A stretch of 64,000 nt of DNA, from the NCBI GenBank assembly GCA_949987705.1, contig OX465281.1, positions 26,644,942 through 26,708,941 on the forward strand, written 5' to 3'. The DNA comes from Thereva unica (taxonomy: Eukaryota; Arthropoda; Insecta; Diptera; Therevidae). Each line of letters starts with the position of its first letter. Within the stretch, counting starts at the first letter, position 1. The notes under the pieces were generated by a model. That model saw only the letters and a list, made by a program, of their open reading frames with translations, searched no databases and was not told the DNA's origin. Of the stretch, positions 1 to 13,059 are shown in pieces. The position numbers and the translations under genes were made by a program.

Positions 1-560
1 AAGGCCGCGCACCGTATAACTAAAAAGGTATCACTTTCACGTTTCACATATAAGAATATTTGATTACTCTAAAATATTTTCCATCCAGGTGAACACATCA
101 AATAAAATTTCAATTTACAACAGACGGCGGACCAGCAAAAAAAATCGCCGCACCATCGACAACACGATCACTACAGAATGCGAAGAAGCACAGCTCTCAA
201 CGCGCGGCCATATTTGTTTTATTTCACCTTCACTCTCGCATTTCACGACCGAACATTATTCCCAGCTCTTTTTACGCGCACGCCTCGCTATGCGCAAGGG
301 ACTTTGTGTCTGCTCAGAAGATATCCCTCCCTGCCGCCGGGGCTGGAATCGTTCAGTAAACAAAAACAAAAAAAATATATATTGTACAAATTGCGAAGCA
401 CTCGACCTCGTTCTTCGTTCAAAGCTTGTACTCAACTGAAGAATCGAACAGCAGCTGGATGGCAGGAAGTCACAGGTAAAAAGTTTTTGTTTACCAATGC
501 GCACAGGTGAGAAGCTATCAGAATCTCAGGTTGGTGTGCTTATGCTACGCGGCTCTTCAG
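1..560. other. GC-richer unassigned segment, possible first exon
   Basis: This segment is richer in CG dinucleotides than its surroundings, especially between 120 and 360. Open frames of about 110 codons exist on the plus strand but have no recognisable domain. There are splice-donor-like sequences at about 474 (cacag/gtaaaa) and 506 (cacag/gtgaga). I infer that it could be a 5' untranslated first exon of a plus-strand gene, but no downstream exon was recognised and there is no protein match. The alternative is an unknown repeat. Confidence 0.2.
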
Positions 561-1194
561 TAACATAAAAGTTGAGTATTCAGCAATGTTGTGAACGGTA
601 TTGTGCTTAATATGCTCTCTCTGTCTTCATTCAGGCCAGGTGAACTCTTTTTCATAGGTATCAATCAACATGTGGGAGATTTTTAGATCTCTACTCTTTA
701 CTCAGTTTGTGATCTTAAGAGCTGCGTATTCAGCTCACCAAAGGTAGTGGTATTCACTAAACAGCCTCGACATTGGAGTTGTTTTTATTGCAAAATCTTT
801 CAACTTCGTTAAATTATTCACAGTCGCAAAAGATAAAATAAAATTTGCACTTCTAACCTTATTAATATAACTACTTTAAGAAAATTGATTGATTTCAATT
901 AAAATGATTCTCGATAATCACATTCCTTCATCTAGATGAAGGACATGTTGCTATTGAAACACTTCATCACAGGAACCTCAAAAAACAGAGGAACTAACCA
1001 CTCACCATAAAAAAAATCCCATTCGACATCGTTAACCTTCCGACTACCAAATCAAAGATTCAGATTCGATTCCTCTTATTTTCCAATTCCACTTCTCCTT
1101 AATAGATACCTTCCCGCTCTGTAAAGCAATTACCTCAACACTCTCACTTATAAGCAAAAGCGAAGAACAGATTTCTCCCTAGCACCGAAAGCGA
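561..1194. other. Intergenic stretch, nothing recognised
   Basis: AT-rich sequence without a convincing reading frame, terminal repeat or RNA structure. Confidence 0.5.
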
Positions 1195-1285
1195 AGGCGG
1201 CTTTTCGGAAAGGCCATTTGGGTTCAGGAAGGCTAGATCGACCACGAATACTGTCAACATAGACGTCAACGATCAACTAGCCTAG
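1195..1285 (+). pseudogene. R1/Jockey-type reverse transcriptase remnant
   Basis: A short plus-strand frame reads GFSERPFGFRKARSTTN before a stop. This matches the conserved QFGFRxGRST block that precedes motif A in R1- and Jockey-type non-LTR reverse transcriptases. Nothing flanking it continues the domain, so this is a small relic. The family call rests on one motif. Confidence 0.4.
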
Positions 1286-1779
1286 CAAGGACCGCTGTTA
1301 TGTTCCTAAAATGAGAGCAGTTAATTGTGTATTTTAATAACAATTTGTGTGTACTTATCTGTCTTATTTATGTATGTGACTCCCGCCAGGACATCATATT
1401 GATGAATCTTTCTTATAGATTATGGTTGAAGGATACGACTTCCTGGAGATATTCGGCGCGTCGCCTGGAAGGAATATGAGTTTTAATTTCATAACGGCCA
1501 AGGTGTGTCTATGACCTACGGGGAAGAGGCAATCGGGCCAACCTGGAAAAAGGATACTAAAAATGTTGTTCATTATTATTATTGTATACTTATTATTATT
1601 AACTTACCTAAGAATTGCAGTAGTATCGATGTTGTCAACGACCCGCAATCCTCAGCGTCAATCATAACCCCTCCATATATGTAAAATAGTCTGGAGCTCC
1701 TATGATTCCCACTTCTAAGGCTCAACACTCTGATCATGAAGAAGAGAGGACATCAGGAAGCGCTCTGTATTGGGAAAGA
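1286..1779. other. Unassigned spacer
   Basis: No gene, terminal repeat or motif was recognised between the reverse transcriptase relic and the Tc1-like fossil. A GC-moderate block at 1420-1550 has no open frame of note. Confidence 0.4.
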
Positions 1780-2325
1780 AAACTCGAGGTATAGCATTGT
1801 GTTGCGGGACTATAGGCTCTCAGGAACTAAAATGGCACCCCATTTCATTATTCTTCCTTCCCGTCGGTGATGTCAAGTCAACAACCTCTATTTCTTCTGT
1901 AACTTATAGAAAAACTATGCATATCCTTCCTATCCATCAAGACAGAAACAATTTTTGTCTGAAACGTTATCTTCTCTCCACTCTTCTTTCAAGGCCATAA
2001 GAGCTCGAGCGAATTTCAGGCGTTTTTCTTTGTGGCTTGAAGCAGCTTTTTCTCGAGTCGGCGACGTTGTAAAACTGGTGAACCAACTTCAGTTCCAATT
2101 TCCCTAGTAGTCATGGATGAATTTTACGCTACTGGCAGGATCCCACGCATTTTTCTCTTTGTTGTGGCACTTGGTCTCCCTGGTATAGGCTTCTTTCCGT
2201 AGTTTTCGATGTCCTTAAGACTCGGTGGCTTCTATTCACGTCCATTTTCTGTTAGAATACCCCTCATCTTTCAACGTTTTGATTCGCTCGATTTCTTCTC
2301 GTGATAAGCGCTTTACACTGCCCAT
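1780..2325 (-). pseudogene. Tc1-like transposase fossil
   Basis: On the minus strand an ATG at 2325 opens MGSVKRLSREEIERIKTLKDEG, the N-terminal helix-turn-helix start typical of one group of Tc1-like transposases. After several stops the frame is recovered near 2000 as HKEKRLKFARALMALKEEW, followed by DKNCFCLD. These correspond to the blocks around the first catalytic aspartate, where the usual FSDEKKF has become VSDKNCF. The DNA-binding linker and the second half are lost. The transposase is inactive. The element ends were not resolved; sequence near 2490-2525 may be part of the 5' terminal region. Confidence 0.7.
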
Positions 2326-2953
2326 ATTTGTACCAATTCGATTTATTTAAAGAAAGTTGGTAACCAAATCAGCAATATTTCATAAAATCAACCCGGTATT
2401 TTAAAAAAAACATTTACAATGCACACCCCACTTTAGCTGCTTCCCATTTTTCTACCTGAGGTCAAACTTTTGTCATTTTTCAAATTTAAAAACATTGGAG
2501 TCGGACTCGCAAATTTTTGGGGCAGAATGTCTATTTTGCATGAATGAGAAGGAAATTGTTTGAAAATTTCTTTACGCTATGGTTTATGGGATAATATAGC
2601 GACATGTAAAGGCTTAAGGAGAGAAAACTGGATGGATTTCAAGCCGATAAATCGGACCAGTGGAAGGAGTTGCATGATTCCGAGACTAGTCCCGGTTATG
2701 AAACTGAAGAAGTAACGTCAATTAACTATTAGTTCATTCATCGTTTATCTTATTTAACAGGGGTGGTAGCACATAAGCTGATTCTATCAACCCTTCATAC
2801 AAAAATCTTAAGGTTTTGTATGAAGAGGTCGATCAAAACAACTTAATCGCAGTTTAACGCAATGCTATATAACTATAGCGCTACATTTCAATGCTATGAG
2901 AGTGAACTTATACTGTAATATAATCTAATAGCCAACAACTAAAACAAATATCG
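2326..2953. other. Spacer between Tc1-like fossil and URB1 3' end
   Basis: AT-rich, with no open frame of note. Part of 2340-2525 may be the untranslated 5' end of the Tc1-like element. The remainder is URB1 downstream flank. Confidence 0.4.
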
Positions 2954-2959
2954 TTTATT
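2954..2959 (-). terminator. URB1 polyadenylation signal
   Basis: A canonical AATAAA on the minus strand lies about 90 bases past the URB1 stop codon. It is the first such hexamer downstream of the gene and implies a 3' UTR of roughly 110 bases. Confidence 0.6.
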
Positions 2960-3047
2960 AAACATTATAGTTACAAAATTACAATTATTTTGTCTTAATA
3001 GTTACTGTCTGTAAAAACTAAGTAAGTTTGTACATCCAACAATCCCC

Positions 3048-6000
3048 TCAGGTCTTCCTTACCCAGTTAACAACAAATTCCCTTAAGCTTAAAAATCCTA
3101 AAATATACATATCATCCAACCCCGACTCTTTCAACCGCTTACAAATCGCGTCTCTACTCTCAACCCCATCAGCCCCATTAATTCTAATATTCTCAATACA
3201 CCAAACATGATCTGCAAAATGCCTTTGTCCACAAGATATCAACATATCTAAATTTTTCTCCGGCAAAACTCTATGATCATCACCAACGGTTTTACATAAA
3301 ATATTAAGGAATTTTGTAAAATTCTTCACACTAATCCGTCCTGACATATGAATCGAGAGTTTAACAAGCAAATGGAGTATGTTGGACTGAATATGATCGT
3401 AGTTGGGAAAGTCAGATTGTTTAGCTTTTGATGCATACCAGAGGTTATTGATTGTTGTGATTAGTCCTTCGATAGTGTCGAAGTGATAGTATTCAACGTT
3501 GTCGATTATGGAGTTAAGCCATGGTATTATGCCGACGTAGTCGATCATAAGTTTAGACGAAGCTGGTATTTTGCAGCAGACACTTATTACGGATAGGATT
3601 AGCAGGTTTATTTCTAAATTGGACATTGTGCTGCCGTAGAATCCCATTAGGGCTTTGAATGTGCTTGTTGTTACAAGCAGAAGTAAGTCCGAGCTGCATT
3701 TAATACCGTCTCGTATGACTTCTGTTATAAAATTCCGGAAGGTTTGATGGTCGATTTCAGGACTATGAAACAGGACATTGAATTCTGGTACGCATAGGAA
3801 ATTGAATGTGTTTTTGACTCGTAGATACAACGCAAGGACTTTGTACAAAGGATTCATTGGATCGACTAGAACGTTAATAGTTCGTGATAGAAACAGCCCG
3901 GATATATATGGAACTCGTGGTATTCCGTTTCTTTTATGCTTCAACCAATCTCTTTGCAAATTTTCTAGACCATTCTGGATATTGTCGTATGCCTGTATCC
4001 AAACAAGCTTATCAAAAAATTTATTATTTTCAAAATGTGTTCGATATCTCAATTGAACACAACCAGCTGCCAGACGCATTTCCTTGTCTTGACTAGAAAA
4101 CGCCGCAAATACGATGGCGAGTAGACCATTCTGAACTGGACGAACGGGTTGAGTGTATATACCTGGAGCAAAAGACATTGACATTAAGGGTATTATAAAG
4201 GCTGGATCGTAACATTCATCGTATGTATCATCCTTTTTCGGGCATAGTCTTAGGTATTTATCATCGAACTGACTCGTACCGGATTCAATTTCTCTTTCGA
4301 GCTTATTGAAACCGAATTTAACTGTGTTTGGATCAGGATTTTCAAATGTACATTCCGGAATTTGTTTAAGCGCATTCAATTTCCTCCAAATTGGAAAATT
4401 CTTAATTGTATACTCACTAGTTTGTCGATCAACAAGCGACATTACTTGCAAGACAGATGGTTCTTGATTTAATGTGGTTTTCTCTTCATTATCTTTTAAG
4501 GAATAGTGAGAAATCGCCGAATCACCCCATATAAACGGGCGATATTCATACAAACTTATGTCATTTTGCTCGTAATATTGCAACATCGCTAAAATATATT
4601 GATCACAGCTTGAAAGTTTGGCTTGATAAGCACCTAGAAGTACAGGGACATGTTTCTTATCCAGAACAGATTTATTTTTCTGTATTAGAACAAGTAATAA
4701 GTGCATTAATTGTGTCTTAACTTGTGTTGGAGCTTGATTGAATGTTATATCAAAGAAACAAGAATGCGACGTTGCCATTTCGAATATTAATGCAGGATCT
4801 GGAGACTCACTTGAATTTTCATAGAATAAATTACAGAAATATGCAAGAGTTTTTAGATAATTTGAATTATTTCGATCAGGATTTTCATCTTCAGGTGTTT
4901 GTTCGTCATTTTCGATAGATTGCATGCCTTGTTTGAGACATGCCTTACAAAAACTTTGCCATGATTGTGTTTTTATGATCTTTTCATAATTGTATGTAGT
5001 ATCAACATTCTTCGCATAGCTTGTTACCCAATTATATGCCATAAAGGATAAATATCCGAATTTTTTATGCTCCAAACGATCTTTCTTGAATATTAATGAT
5101 GTTAATTGAATTATAGTATTTAAAAAATTAACAAATATTAACTTGTAAGTATCTTCATCAATACTATCAGATTCTATAGCTTTTTTGTAAATACCTTCGA
5201 CTATTTTAAGCTGAAACACTTCAACAGAATCAACCTTAAGATTTTTCTTACTAAAATCAATACATTCACTTATGGGCATGCAATTTTCGATTAAATATAA
5301 AGAGGTTTTTATGTTATCCTTATAAATAACACCAGCTTTCTGTGGTTTCTCGATTGTTTTCATAAAACCGCTTTTGTATTCTTGATATATTTTTGTTAGT
5401 ATGCTTGTATTGATATCAATATGTTTCGTAAATGCAACATTTAACATCGGATAAATTAATTCTTTTTTTGTTATATGATTTGGTAGATGTTTTATAAATA
5501 TATTATCAAAATCACTACGCCGTTCTAGTAACAATGTCAGCAACTTTACAGTATACTTATTAATTTTCCGATTATCTAAAGCTATAACAAAATCTTTCTC
5601 AGATATCTTCGAAATTGTTTGATGTGAAATTTGTAGAAAATTATAAAATGCTTCTTCTAATCTTTCTAAATTTAAATCAATTGCATTTTTAACTAATTTC
5701 GTGTAAATTTTAAATATTTTTGTGATAACATCACTGTCCGTTTTGAACATTTTCAATTCTGATAAACGATTTAGGATATAAACTAAAATATCATAATAAA
5801 TTGATTTTGTTGTTGTATCAATATAGAAGCTCGTGTATGTTAATAATGATAAATTTTGCAAAATATTAAAGCAATTATCTGTAGACATATGGAAATTTTC
5901 TAGTAATTTAATAATATTATTAGTAGAATCTGGTTTTATACCAGTTTTAATTGTTTCTTGTATAACATTCGATATTTGCAAAACAATTTTGGAACGATAA

Positions 6001-8761
6001 TGAATTGTATAATCATGTATATTCGGTAAATTAAATTTATTAACACACACTATGATATTATCGATAAATGTTATAAAATTTTGATCTGATTTTGTTGTAC
6101 CGAAAATATTAAAGTTTTGTTGTAGTAACAAATGATTACAGAATATATATTTTAATATTTGTTCTAAATACGATGCAGTATTACTATTATCATCATTATT
6201 TATCATCGAAATACTTAATGTTAAATTCTTATTATCATCAATTTTAATATTATATAAAATTTCCAAGAAAATACTCAAGTAATGTGTACAAGATCTTGTA
6301 TGTAACTCTTCAAAATTTGAATTTTTTGTTAATTGTGATATTATAAATATAATTTCATAAATATATATCGATATAAGACGTTCATTATCGAGTATTTCAT
6401 CTAAATAAACTTCGTTATTATCAATTATAAATTTTCTAGAATTTTTGTCATTATTTAGTTTAAATAAATCATAAAAATTTTGTTCACCTAATAATATTGT
6501 TTTATATAATTCATTAAATTTTGGAATAACATCGCAATTTAACTTTCCTGGCTTGGTTTTATCAAGCCATGTTAACATATATTTATAATATTCTGTAAAA
6601 TGTTTGCTATATAGCTTTTTAACAACACTTGGTGATGGTAAGTAATGAAATAATATTAAGGAGACAATTTCTAAATAGTTTTTTATGCTATCATCAATAT
6701 CATTGGATAGTATTAATGGTAACATTTTGCTTAAGTTAATTGTTTCGATAAAATCTTGTACACATGAACCCGTTTCGATATTATTAAATAATTTTATAAT
6801 ATTATTTTCTAGCTTATAGTCGCTACCATCATCGACTACAGCTGGTACTGGCGTTGTTGCCAATTTATTATTAGCATGATTAGTAAATATGTTTATAAAT
6901 ATATCTTTAATTAAATCTCTAGTATCATTATCAACATACTTCAATACTTCAAGCCATATATCAATTTCCAAGCTAGCATTCTCAAATATCCCAATATTCA
7001 TAAACAAACTCTTCAACAAATTCCCCGATTCTTTTTGATTATCTTTCGTTCCATTAACAAATGCATTTATAAAACTTGTTACTATCGTCATAAAGTTTTT
7101 CTGTTCTGGATTCAATGATTGTGGATATATCAACAATATTACTTGTACAGCCTTTAGTTCCAACCTAACAATATATTCATTATCATCAAAATTTGCCTCA
7201 CAGACAGGCTTTAATAGTGATAAATAATCCACAACTGCACCAGTTTTATCTATAAACGTCCGATCATTCTTCGCGATTAATAGTAACAAATCAAGAGTTA
7301 CTTCTAAATGTTTTAAGATATTAACACTATCCTGATCCCCCAGTTTCATTGTACGAAAGAATGATAGCAAAATACTTTCAACAGTCGGGAAATTAACAAA
7401 AATATGATTTAATATATCGAATTTAAACTTACGTAAATCTGTATTACCTTTTTGGTGTTCACGTTTCAAAATAGCATGCATAAAGTTACAATATTGATTA
7501 TACATAGCATAAAGTAACTTAATAATACAAATTCTTACACTAAAATCATTATTTTTTAAGACTTGATTAGATTTTATGTTCATTAATGTCTCAGTGCATA
7601 AGCAAACTTCTTTTATCCAATAACTATATTCAGTTAATGTGATTGTATCAATAAATCTCCCTAATATACTTGGATTTAATTCATTAATCAATCTCTCTAA
7701 AAAATTCGCAATAGCCTCGAAATATGGTCGATTGTTGTTAATATTCAAAAACTCTCCATAACGTCGTACAGTGCCTCGAACTAACTCCGGACATGCTGTT
7801 AGTATCTTCATAACTAAATCCATTTTATGCTCACTTAACCAAGGCGCATCGAAATTTATCAAAACTTTCTTCTGTGTAATATTATGCTTGATCTTAAATG
7901 ATAACGCATCAAAAGCTATGCCATATTTTCTTGATGATAACAACGTAACAAGAAAATCATGTGCAGCCTCAGCAACAGCATGTTTCCCTTCAGGATCAAC
8001 AGTATTCTCCAGCTCGGATCTGCTAATTTTTCGATTAAACGCCTTTGCATAATATATCGGACCTTTCCAGGTGTACAGCTTAACAATATGCGTAACATTC
8101 TCTATATCAAAAACATGCACCTTCTTCGTTTTCGAAATAGCCGGATTCATCAGAACATACTTCTTTAACGTGTTCATAACCACACAAACCGTAACATGAT
8201 CATCAAATGCCAATCCAGATAAAAGCGCATTCATCAAGTTATACTTATCCAAAATGTTACGTATCAAAGTAATATTCCCATCGATTAAGTACGATAAAAT
8301 AAAATGTATATAAACCTTCCTAACACTCTCTACATCACCAATTTCCCGCTTCGAATGCGAAAGTAACTCCTTAATAGCCTTAACATTCGATATCCCATCG
8401 AAACTAGTCAAAATCTGTCGACCCATTTGCGGTTCGAGACAGACAATAGCTGTTAGTAGCTTTAGTACGCATTTTCTATGCTCGATATTTGGTGAGTTGA
8501 TTAGCTTCTCGACTACCGGACTGTGGCACTTTAAGAAGTAACGTGAGGCATAGATGGCGGATTCTGTGTGGGTTTTTTCTTTAGTTAGAATTTCCATGAG
8601 GACCATTTGTAGAGCTTGGCAGATGTATGATGTGTAGAATATGTTGTTTTTGTCGATGCGTTCCATTGCTTCGACTAGCTCGAGGGGTTTGCCTTTTTTT
8701 TCGATGTATTTGGAGATTATTTTTGGGCGTTTTTCTGCGATGTGGAGGAAATGGCGAAGTT
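3048..8761 (-). CDS. URB1: URB1 exon 2 (main coding exon)
   Basis: Single uninterrupted 5.7-kb coding exon ending in a stop at 3048. The acceptor reads TTTTCTTGCAG just above 8761. The open frame runs on to an ATG at 8795, but that start would translate through the acceptor, so it is rejected as the gene start. Confidence 0.9.
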
Positions 8762-11700
8762 CTGCAAGAAAATGGGGTTTAGAAAATAATTTCAATGGCA
8801 GTATATGATAATATTACATAATTAGGGCAGAACATTTGAAAATTTACCAAAAGTTTAAAAGAACATATCAACGAAGAATAGAACAACTGCATCATTATAA
8901 TTGAGATCCCGAAAAAGGATATCAGTCCGTGCGCAAGAAATAAATGAGAATAACGTTGCTGGAAATTTACAAAATTCACAAGTTCTAAGTAAAAGCTTCT
9001 ATGAATCGAATTCAGTCAAAATTAGAGCCTTCGCAGAAAGATAAACCAAATAAGGAAGTGCTCAAATATGTTATCTAGTTTATGTAAGTTACGTTAGGGT
9101 GAAATGGCTGCTCCTCTACTAGATATCCAACTTGAGGACACCATTGGGCTCATTGTGAAGCCATTCTAGTGTTGGGACAAAATTCAGGCCATTTCAAGCC
9201 AATTAGAGCTTATAATAAAGCGACAGATATCAGGAAGACCAGTGTTTTGCAACTAACTCAATCCATCAAGGTCCCTCTTTTCCACGCAAGGGCTGAACAT
9301 GTACAGAGAAGATGGGAGATAGTTTCATATTCATTCCCACAAGTTCTACATAAGTCGTTGTGGGGTAATTCCAATGTTTCGGCGTGCGGGCCAAGGACAA
9401 TTACTGATCAACACCATCACTACATAGCTTACCTCTTTTTTGTCCTGCTAAACAAGAGATTTTGAACGCCTTGCGTCCAAAGTCGGCCATATTGTGTGAA
9501 ACGTTCGGCACACCGCTGCTGTGGTCCGTCTCAGCCCAGCCCGAGCTAAGCCGATTTTTCGCACAGCCAGCTTATAGGTGGATATGGGCATTCCCATCTG
9601 GATTAAGTGGGGTGTCCTGTCTACACAAGCTCATCTGCCCTGCAGTTTCCACTAATTCCCCTGTGTCCAGGAACCCAACACAGTGTTATATCAAACTGAA
9701 TGAGTTCGGAACAGTCGTGGATGTTGAAACGACAGAATTAAGGGCCTCGAGGGCCGCCTGACTATCCGATAGAATACAAAATATATTCTTATAAGATGTA
9801 CCATTTATCTTCAGCCATTCGAAAGCCTGCCAGTTCGCAGTGATTTCCGTCTTCTAACATTGCAATTGTCGGAAGAGAGGTATCTATATTCAATGCCTCG
9901 GAGAAAATAGCTCAACCTACGCTGTTCCCAATTTGTAAGCCATCTGTATAGATACATAATGACCCAATCGAGATAACACCATCTGTCCCGACCAGTCATG
10001 ATGGTATTGAAACCTTTCTCCAAGGTCCACGTAGGTGTAGTGTAACCTAGGTTGTCCGCAGCGGTGGGGAACCTCCTAACGATGGATGAGTGACTATATG
10101 AATATGGAGTCTATTCAAGAGAAGCCTTTGTCCTGGCGGTCGTCCAGGTATTTGCTCGGCATGTATGTATGCCCAAAGGAATAAGATGCAATAAGACATC
10201 CAGCGCAGCTATTGGGGTGCTTCTCATTGCCCCACTGATGCACAGCTTAGCTGTTCTTTGGACCCTTTATAGTATCTTATGATAGGTAATCTTCTGTAAT
10301 GCAGTTCACGATACCGATATGCCATGCATAAGTTTAGGTCTGATTACGGCTGCAAACAAATTGACTGCGATCGTTCTCTGACATAAGAAGAGAGCTGTTT
10401 TGGCCTTATTGGCTCTTTCTAAAAGATTCGGCCTCCACGTTATTTTCCTACCGAGTATGAGACCAAGAAATTTCGCATCCTCCTTTAAATGCAGTGTTTT
10501 ACTGCAGAGTCTTAAAGAAGGAAAAATAGGAAGTATATGCTTCTTTTTAAAGAGCACTACTGCAATCTTGGCTGGGTTAACGCCTAGAACCTTTGTAGCA
10601 AGAGTGTCCAATGCTTGTTGCATTATATCTCTTGTTGTTGAGATGTACTTGCAGGTCACCACCTGCAAAATATCATCAGCATAGGCACCCCTTAAAGTTA
10701 TCATTACTTCGTTGACTGCTATATCCCAAAGGAGCGACGATAAGACCCAACCTTGTGGTGTGCCCCTTTCAACCCGTTTGACTTCTTCCGAAAGACCCAG
10801 GCTAGACTTTATGACCCTGCACCTCAGCAGCTGATCAATAAAGGACCCGGAGCACCCATCAACATCCAGACGCTGGAGTGCCCGTGACCGCAGAAGGTTT
10901 AACATTGTTGAAAGCACCTTCAATATCTAAGAAAGCAGCCAACGTAAATTCCTTGAATTCAAGAGATCTTTCGATGACCAACTGGACGACATACAAGGCC
11001 AGTTCATAGTCGTGTTGGGACACGGCTCAGAATTGTCCAGGTTCCTCGGGTAGCTACGTGACTGAGAAGTGTGAAGGGCCACATTGAGCCCATTGTTATG
11101 GTGGGGTACTTCGCTGCGGCAACAGTCTCCTCTGGCATTATGTTAAAAAGGATAATGGTCCAAAACACGACTCTAAAGATACAGGAGTGGAGTATTTCAT
11201 AAAGTGCACCGCCTACCATTTACAGAGATGACGTTCTCTATGAACCTTAGGTCTTTTGACGAGCTGAGGCGAACGGGAGGCCGAATCGACTTCGTCTGAT
11301 TTTGATTTGAGTTTACCAACTGAAGCTTCACTGGAATCTGCTCCAGAAACAACGCAAGTTGCTTGAATGTCAGGATGTTGACCACTGCATTTGTGGGTTG
11401 GTGGTAGGGGAACCTCCTTTAGGTGATCTCCACTATCTCAACATCGCAAATCTTAATCCTAAAACCACCACTTGAATTCTTAGAGGGGCAACTTCCAGCC
11501 CAAAAGGCTCGCAAAGCGGGAGAGGGGACATAATCCTCTAAGGAAATGAAAAATGCTTCCAATATGAATCTTGTCCAGATAAACCATAACGCCAAAGCTG
11601 TCTCAAAGGTGCTCAAACAATTTATGTCATGTTAAGAGGCTAGGGCCGGCGCTTCCTGTGGAATTTAAATTCGTGAATTTCTCAAAACGGAATATAGCAA

Positions 11701-12399
11701 AATCAAATAGACCATACTTCTGTAAGACTGCGTCGGCATCACAGTGGTCTGCAGGTTATGCACCTTCATACAAAAACGGTGTATTCTTGACTTTACCCGA
11801 AAAATCGCGAAACATTTTGATAATGGAACATAAACTTATTCAGAGACTCGATATAAGTAAGTTAGTTAACCCTCGAAGCACAGCTGAATAGCTTAAAGCC
11901 ATGAATTTATATCAAAGATATGTATGTATTATATTCTGTATTAGAGCAGACATGAAAGAAATATGCGATAATCCACCTTGCAGCCCTTTTTCTATTATAC
12001 TTCATTTTTGTTTTTTACGAAAAAATGATCAAATCCCATCGAGGCAGGTGGAATCAGAAAGTAATGAGGTAAATAATACAATAAACCTTACGAGCACATC
12101 GATACCTTTTAGGTTTCAGTTCTTCTAATAGCAAAAGAGTATTTCCTAATAGTACATACATATTTCAAAAACAAACCTGTAATAAAATTATTCGTCTTCA
12201 ATTTCCTCCGAAAGTGCATCATTTTAAAATCCTTCGCAAAGTGAACATCCTCTTCTACCAATTCCTGGTGGTTGTCCTCTTCGTTGTCCCCATCCTCGAG
12301 GTTTTCATTTCTCGCATCCTCTTCATTTCCTGACTTCGTAACTTTTACCGGTACTTCATCCTTACTTATTGAATGTGTCCTTTTTTTATTGGACAACAT
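3048..12399 (-). CDS. URB1: URB1 (nucleolar pre-ribosomal-associated protein 1), two exons
   Basis: Join of complement 3048..8761 and 12177..12399, 1,978 codons. Urb1/Npa1 is a scaffold of the early nucleolar pre-60S particle and is needed for 25S/28S rRNA domain folding and 3' end processing. What I see: a Lys/Glu-rich N-terminal tail (acidic run at about residues 35-60); an HFRRKL motif just before the exon junction; then an LRHFLHIAEKRPK segment and a long helical, HEAT-like protein. Blocks that align with my recollection of human URB1 include WLEVLKYVDNDT (about residue 675) and a conserved C-terminal region. The ATG at 12399 sits in a good context (CAAAATG); an in-frame upstream GTG at 12465 is not a likely start. 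The exon junction is phase 1 on both sides and gives one uninterrupted frame. Human URB1 is about 2,270 residues. The Asn/Ile-rich middle reflects local AT richness. Confidence 0.92.
9440..11010 (-). mobile_element. LOA-like non-LTR retrotransposon relic (RT and RNase H)
   Basis: Read on the minus strand, motif A (AAFLDIEGAF) lies near 10930. A frame at 10923-10306 carries GTPQGWVLSSLLWDIAVNE (the GxPQGxxLSPxLW block) and AYADDI (catalytic YADD). Downstream, after frameshifts, an RNase H domain follows with YTDG near 9950 and LCWVPGHRGISGNCRADEL near 9640. An RT followed by RNase H with this WVPGH signature is characteristic of the LOA/I/R1-like groups. Several stops and frameshifts make it inactive. 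The endonuclease half is not recognisable. Confidence 0.8.
11011..11640 (-). other. Possible 5' extension of the LOA-like relic
   Basis: Short minus-strand frames precede the reverse transcriptase motif A. They are consistent with the eroded N-terminal part of the same element, but I recognise no motif in them. Confidence 0.3.
12177..12399 (-). CDS. URB1: URB1 exon 1
   Basis: Encodes the first 74 residues plus one base. The C-terminal part reads DFKMMHFRRKLKTNNFIT and runs into exon 2, rebuilding the FxxxLK...LxxFLxxAEK block that opens the conserved region of URB1. The donor is ACAG/GTTTGT, a weak but legal GT site. The charged low-complexity N-terminus (EEDARNENLEDGDNEED) is typical of nucleolar proteins. 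Confidence 0.8.
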
Positions 12400-12780
12400 T
12401 TTGCGGCTTTCTTTCGTGTTTTTATTGCTGCAAAACTCACTAAAAACCTCCTTTGGATAACGCACGTGTTGACCACGGCTTTTGACAACTTTATCCAGCT
12501 TGGAATGAAAGTTGAGGTTATGGGCTTTTGTTTACTATGATTTTATACGAATATAGGTTTTATAGTGTGGGTGCCTGGAAAGTGGAATTGTTTGTTTTCA
12601 AAGTGATGCCATAAATAAAATGAGAATGAAAAAATCAAACGCAATAATTGAGCTAAACGGAAATATATCGATAATAAAGTAGTAGAAAAACAAAATCGCG
12701 AAAATTAAAGTAACGAGTTTCATTAAAAAATGCCTAGTAAATACTGTATAAGCTATAGTCTTAAAGAAATGCGCCTTACC
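12400..12780 (-). promoter_or_regulatory. URB1 upstream flank, presumed promoter and 5' UTR
   Basis: This is immediately upstream of the URB1 start codon. No TATA box stands out. The 5' UTR probably lies within the first 100-200 bases because no other exon is evident. Assigned by position only. Confidence 0.35.
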
Positions 12781-12829
12781 TTTAGCTAAACCTCTGCCCT
12801 ATCATTTCGACAACACATCCTTTGCCACA

Positions 12830-12964
12830 TCTCAAGTGTCCATAGGGACACGAGATAGCAATTGCCTCAACTAGCGGAGTCACTGGACACGCAAGGTGTG
12901 AACCAATTGCTTCAACGAGCGAAGTCATTGGGCTCGTAAGTTGGAAATCAACTGCTTCGACCAG
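12830..12964. repeat. 45-bp tandem repeat, three units
   Basis: Read on the minus strand, three consecutive 15-codon units each begin LVEA (LVEAVDFQLTSPMTS, LVEAIGSHLACPVTP, LVEAIAISCPYGHLR), giving a 45-bp period. The units have diverged by about a quarter to a third. The peptide reading is only a way of seeing the period. A real protein is not implied, although a decayed repeat protein cannot be excluded. Confidence 0.55.
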
Positions 12965-13059
12965 GGGGCTCTTCACAATACATTTCACTAAGTTGATTAG
13001 TCAGAAAGGCAAAATCGCCTATCGATTCTCCCACACCAGGCTCATTCTTAAGGATAAAG

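Larger units (their letters stand above)
8762..12176 (-). other. URB1 intron, filled by transposon debris
   Basis: A 3.4-kb intron bounded by GT and AG on the minus strand. It holds a LOA-like retrotransposon relic in the same orientation as the gene. 8800-9440 and 11640-12170 contain nothing I recognise. Confidence 0.75.

Noticed and set aside
89..439. 116-codon open frame at the left edge
   Set aside because: Starts at GTG, lacks any domain and overlaps a similar-sized frame in another phase. Kept only as a possible non-coding exon.
8762..8795. ATG at 8795 as URB1 start
   Set aside because: It lies upstream of a clear TTTTCTTGCAG acceptor, and an in-phase upstream exon with the conserved N-terminal block exists at 12177-12399.
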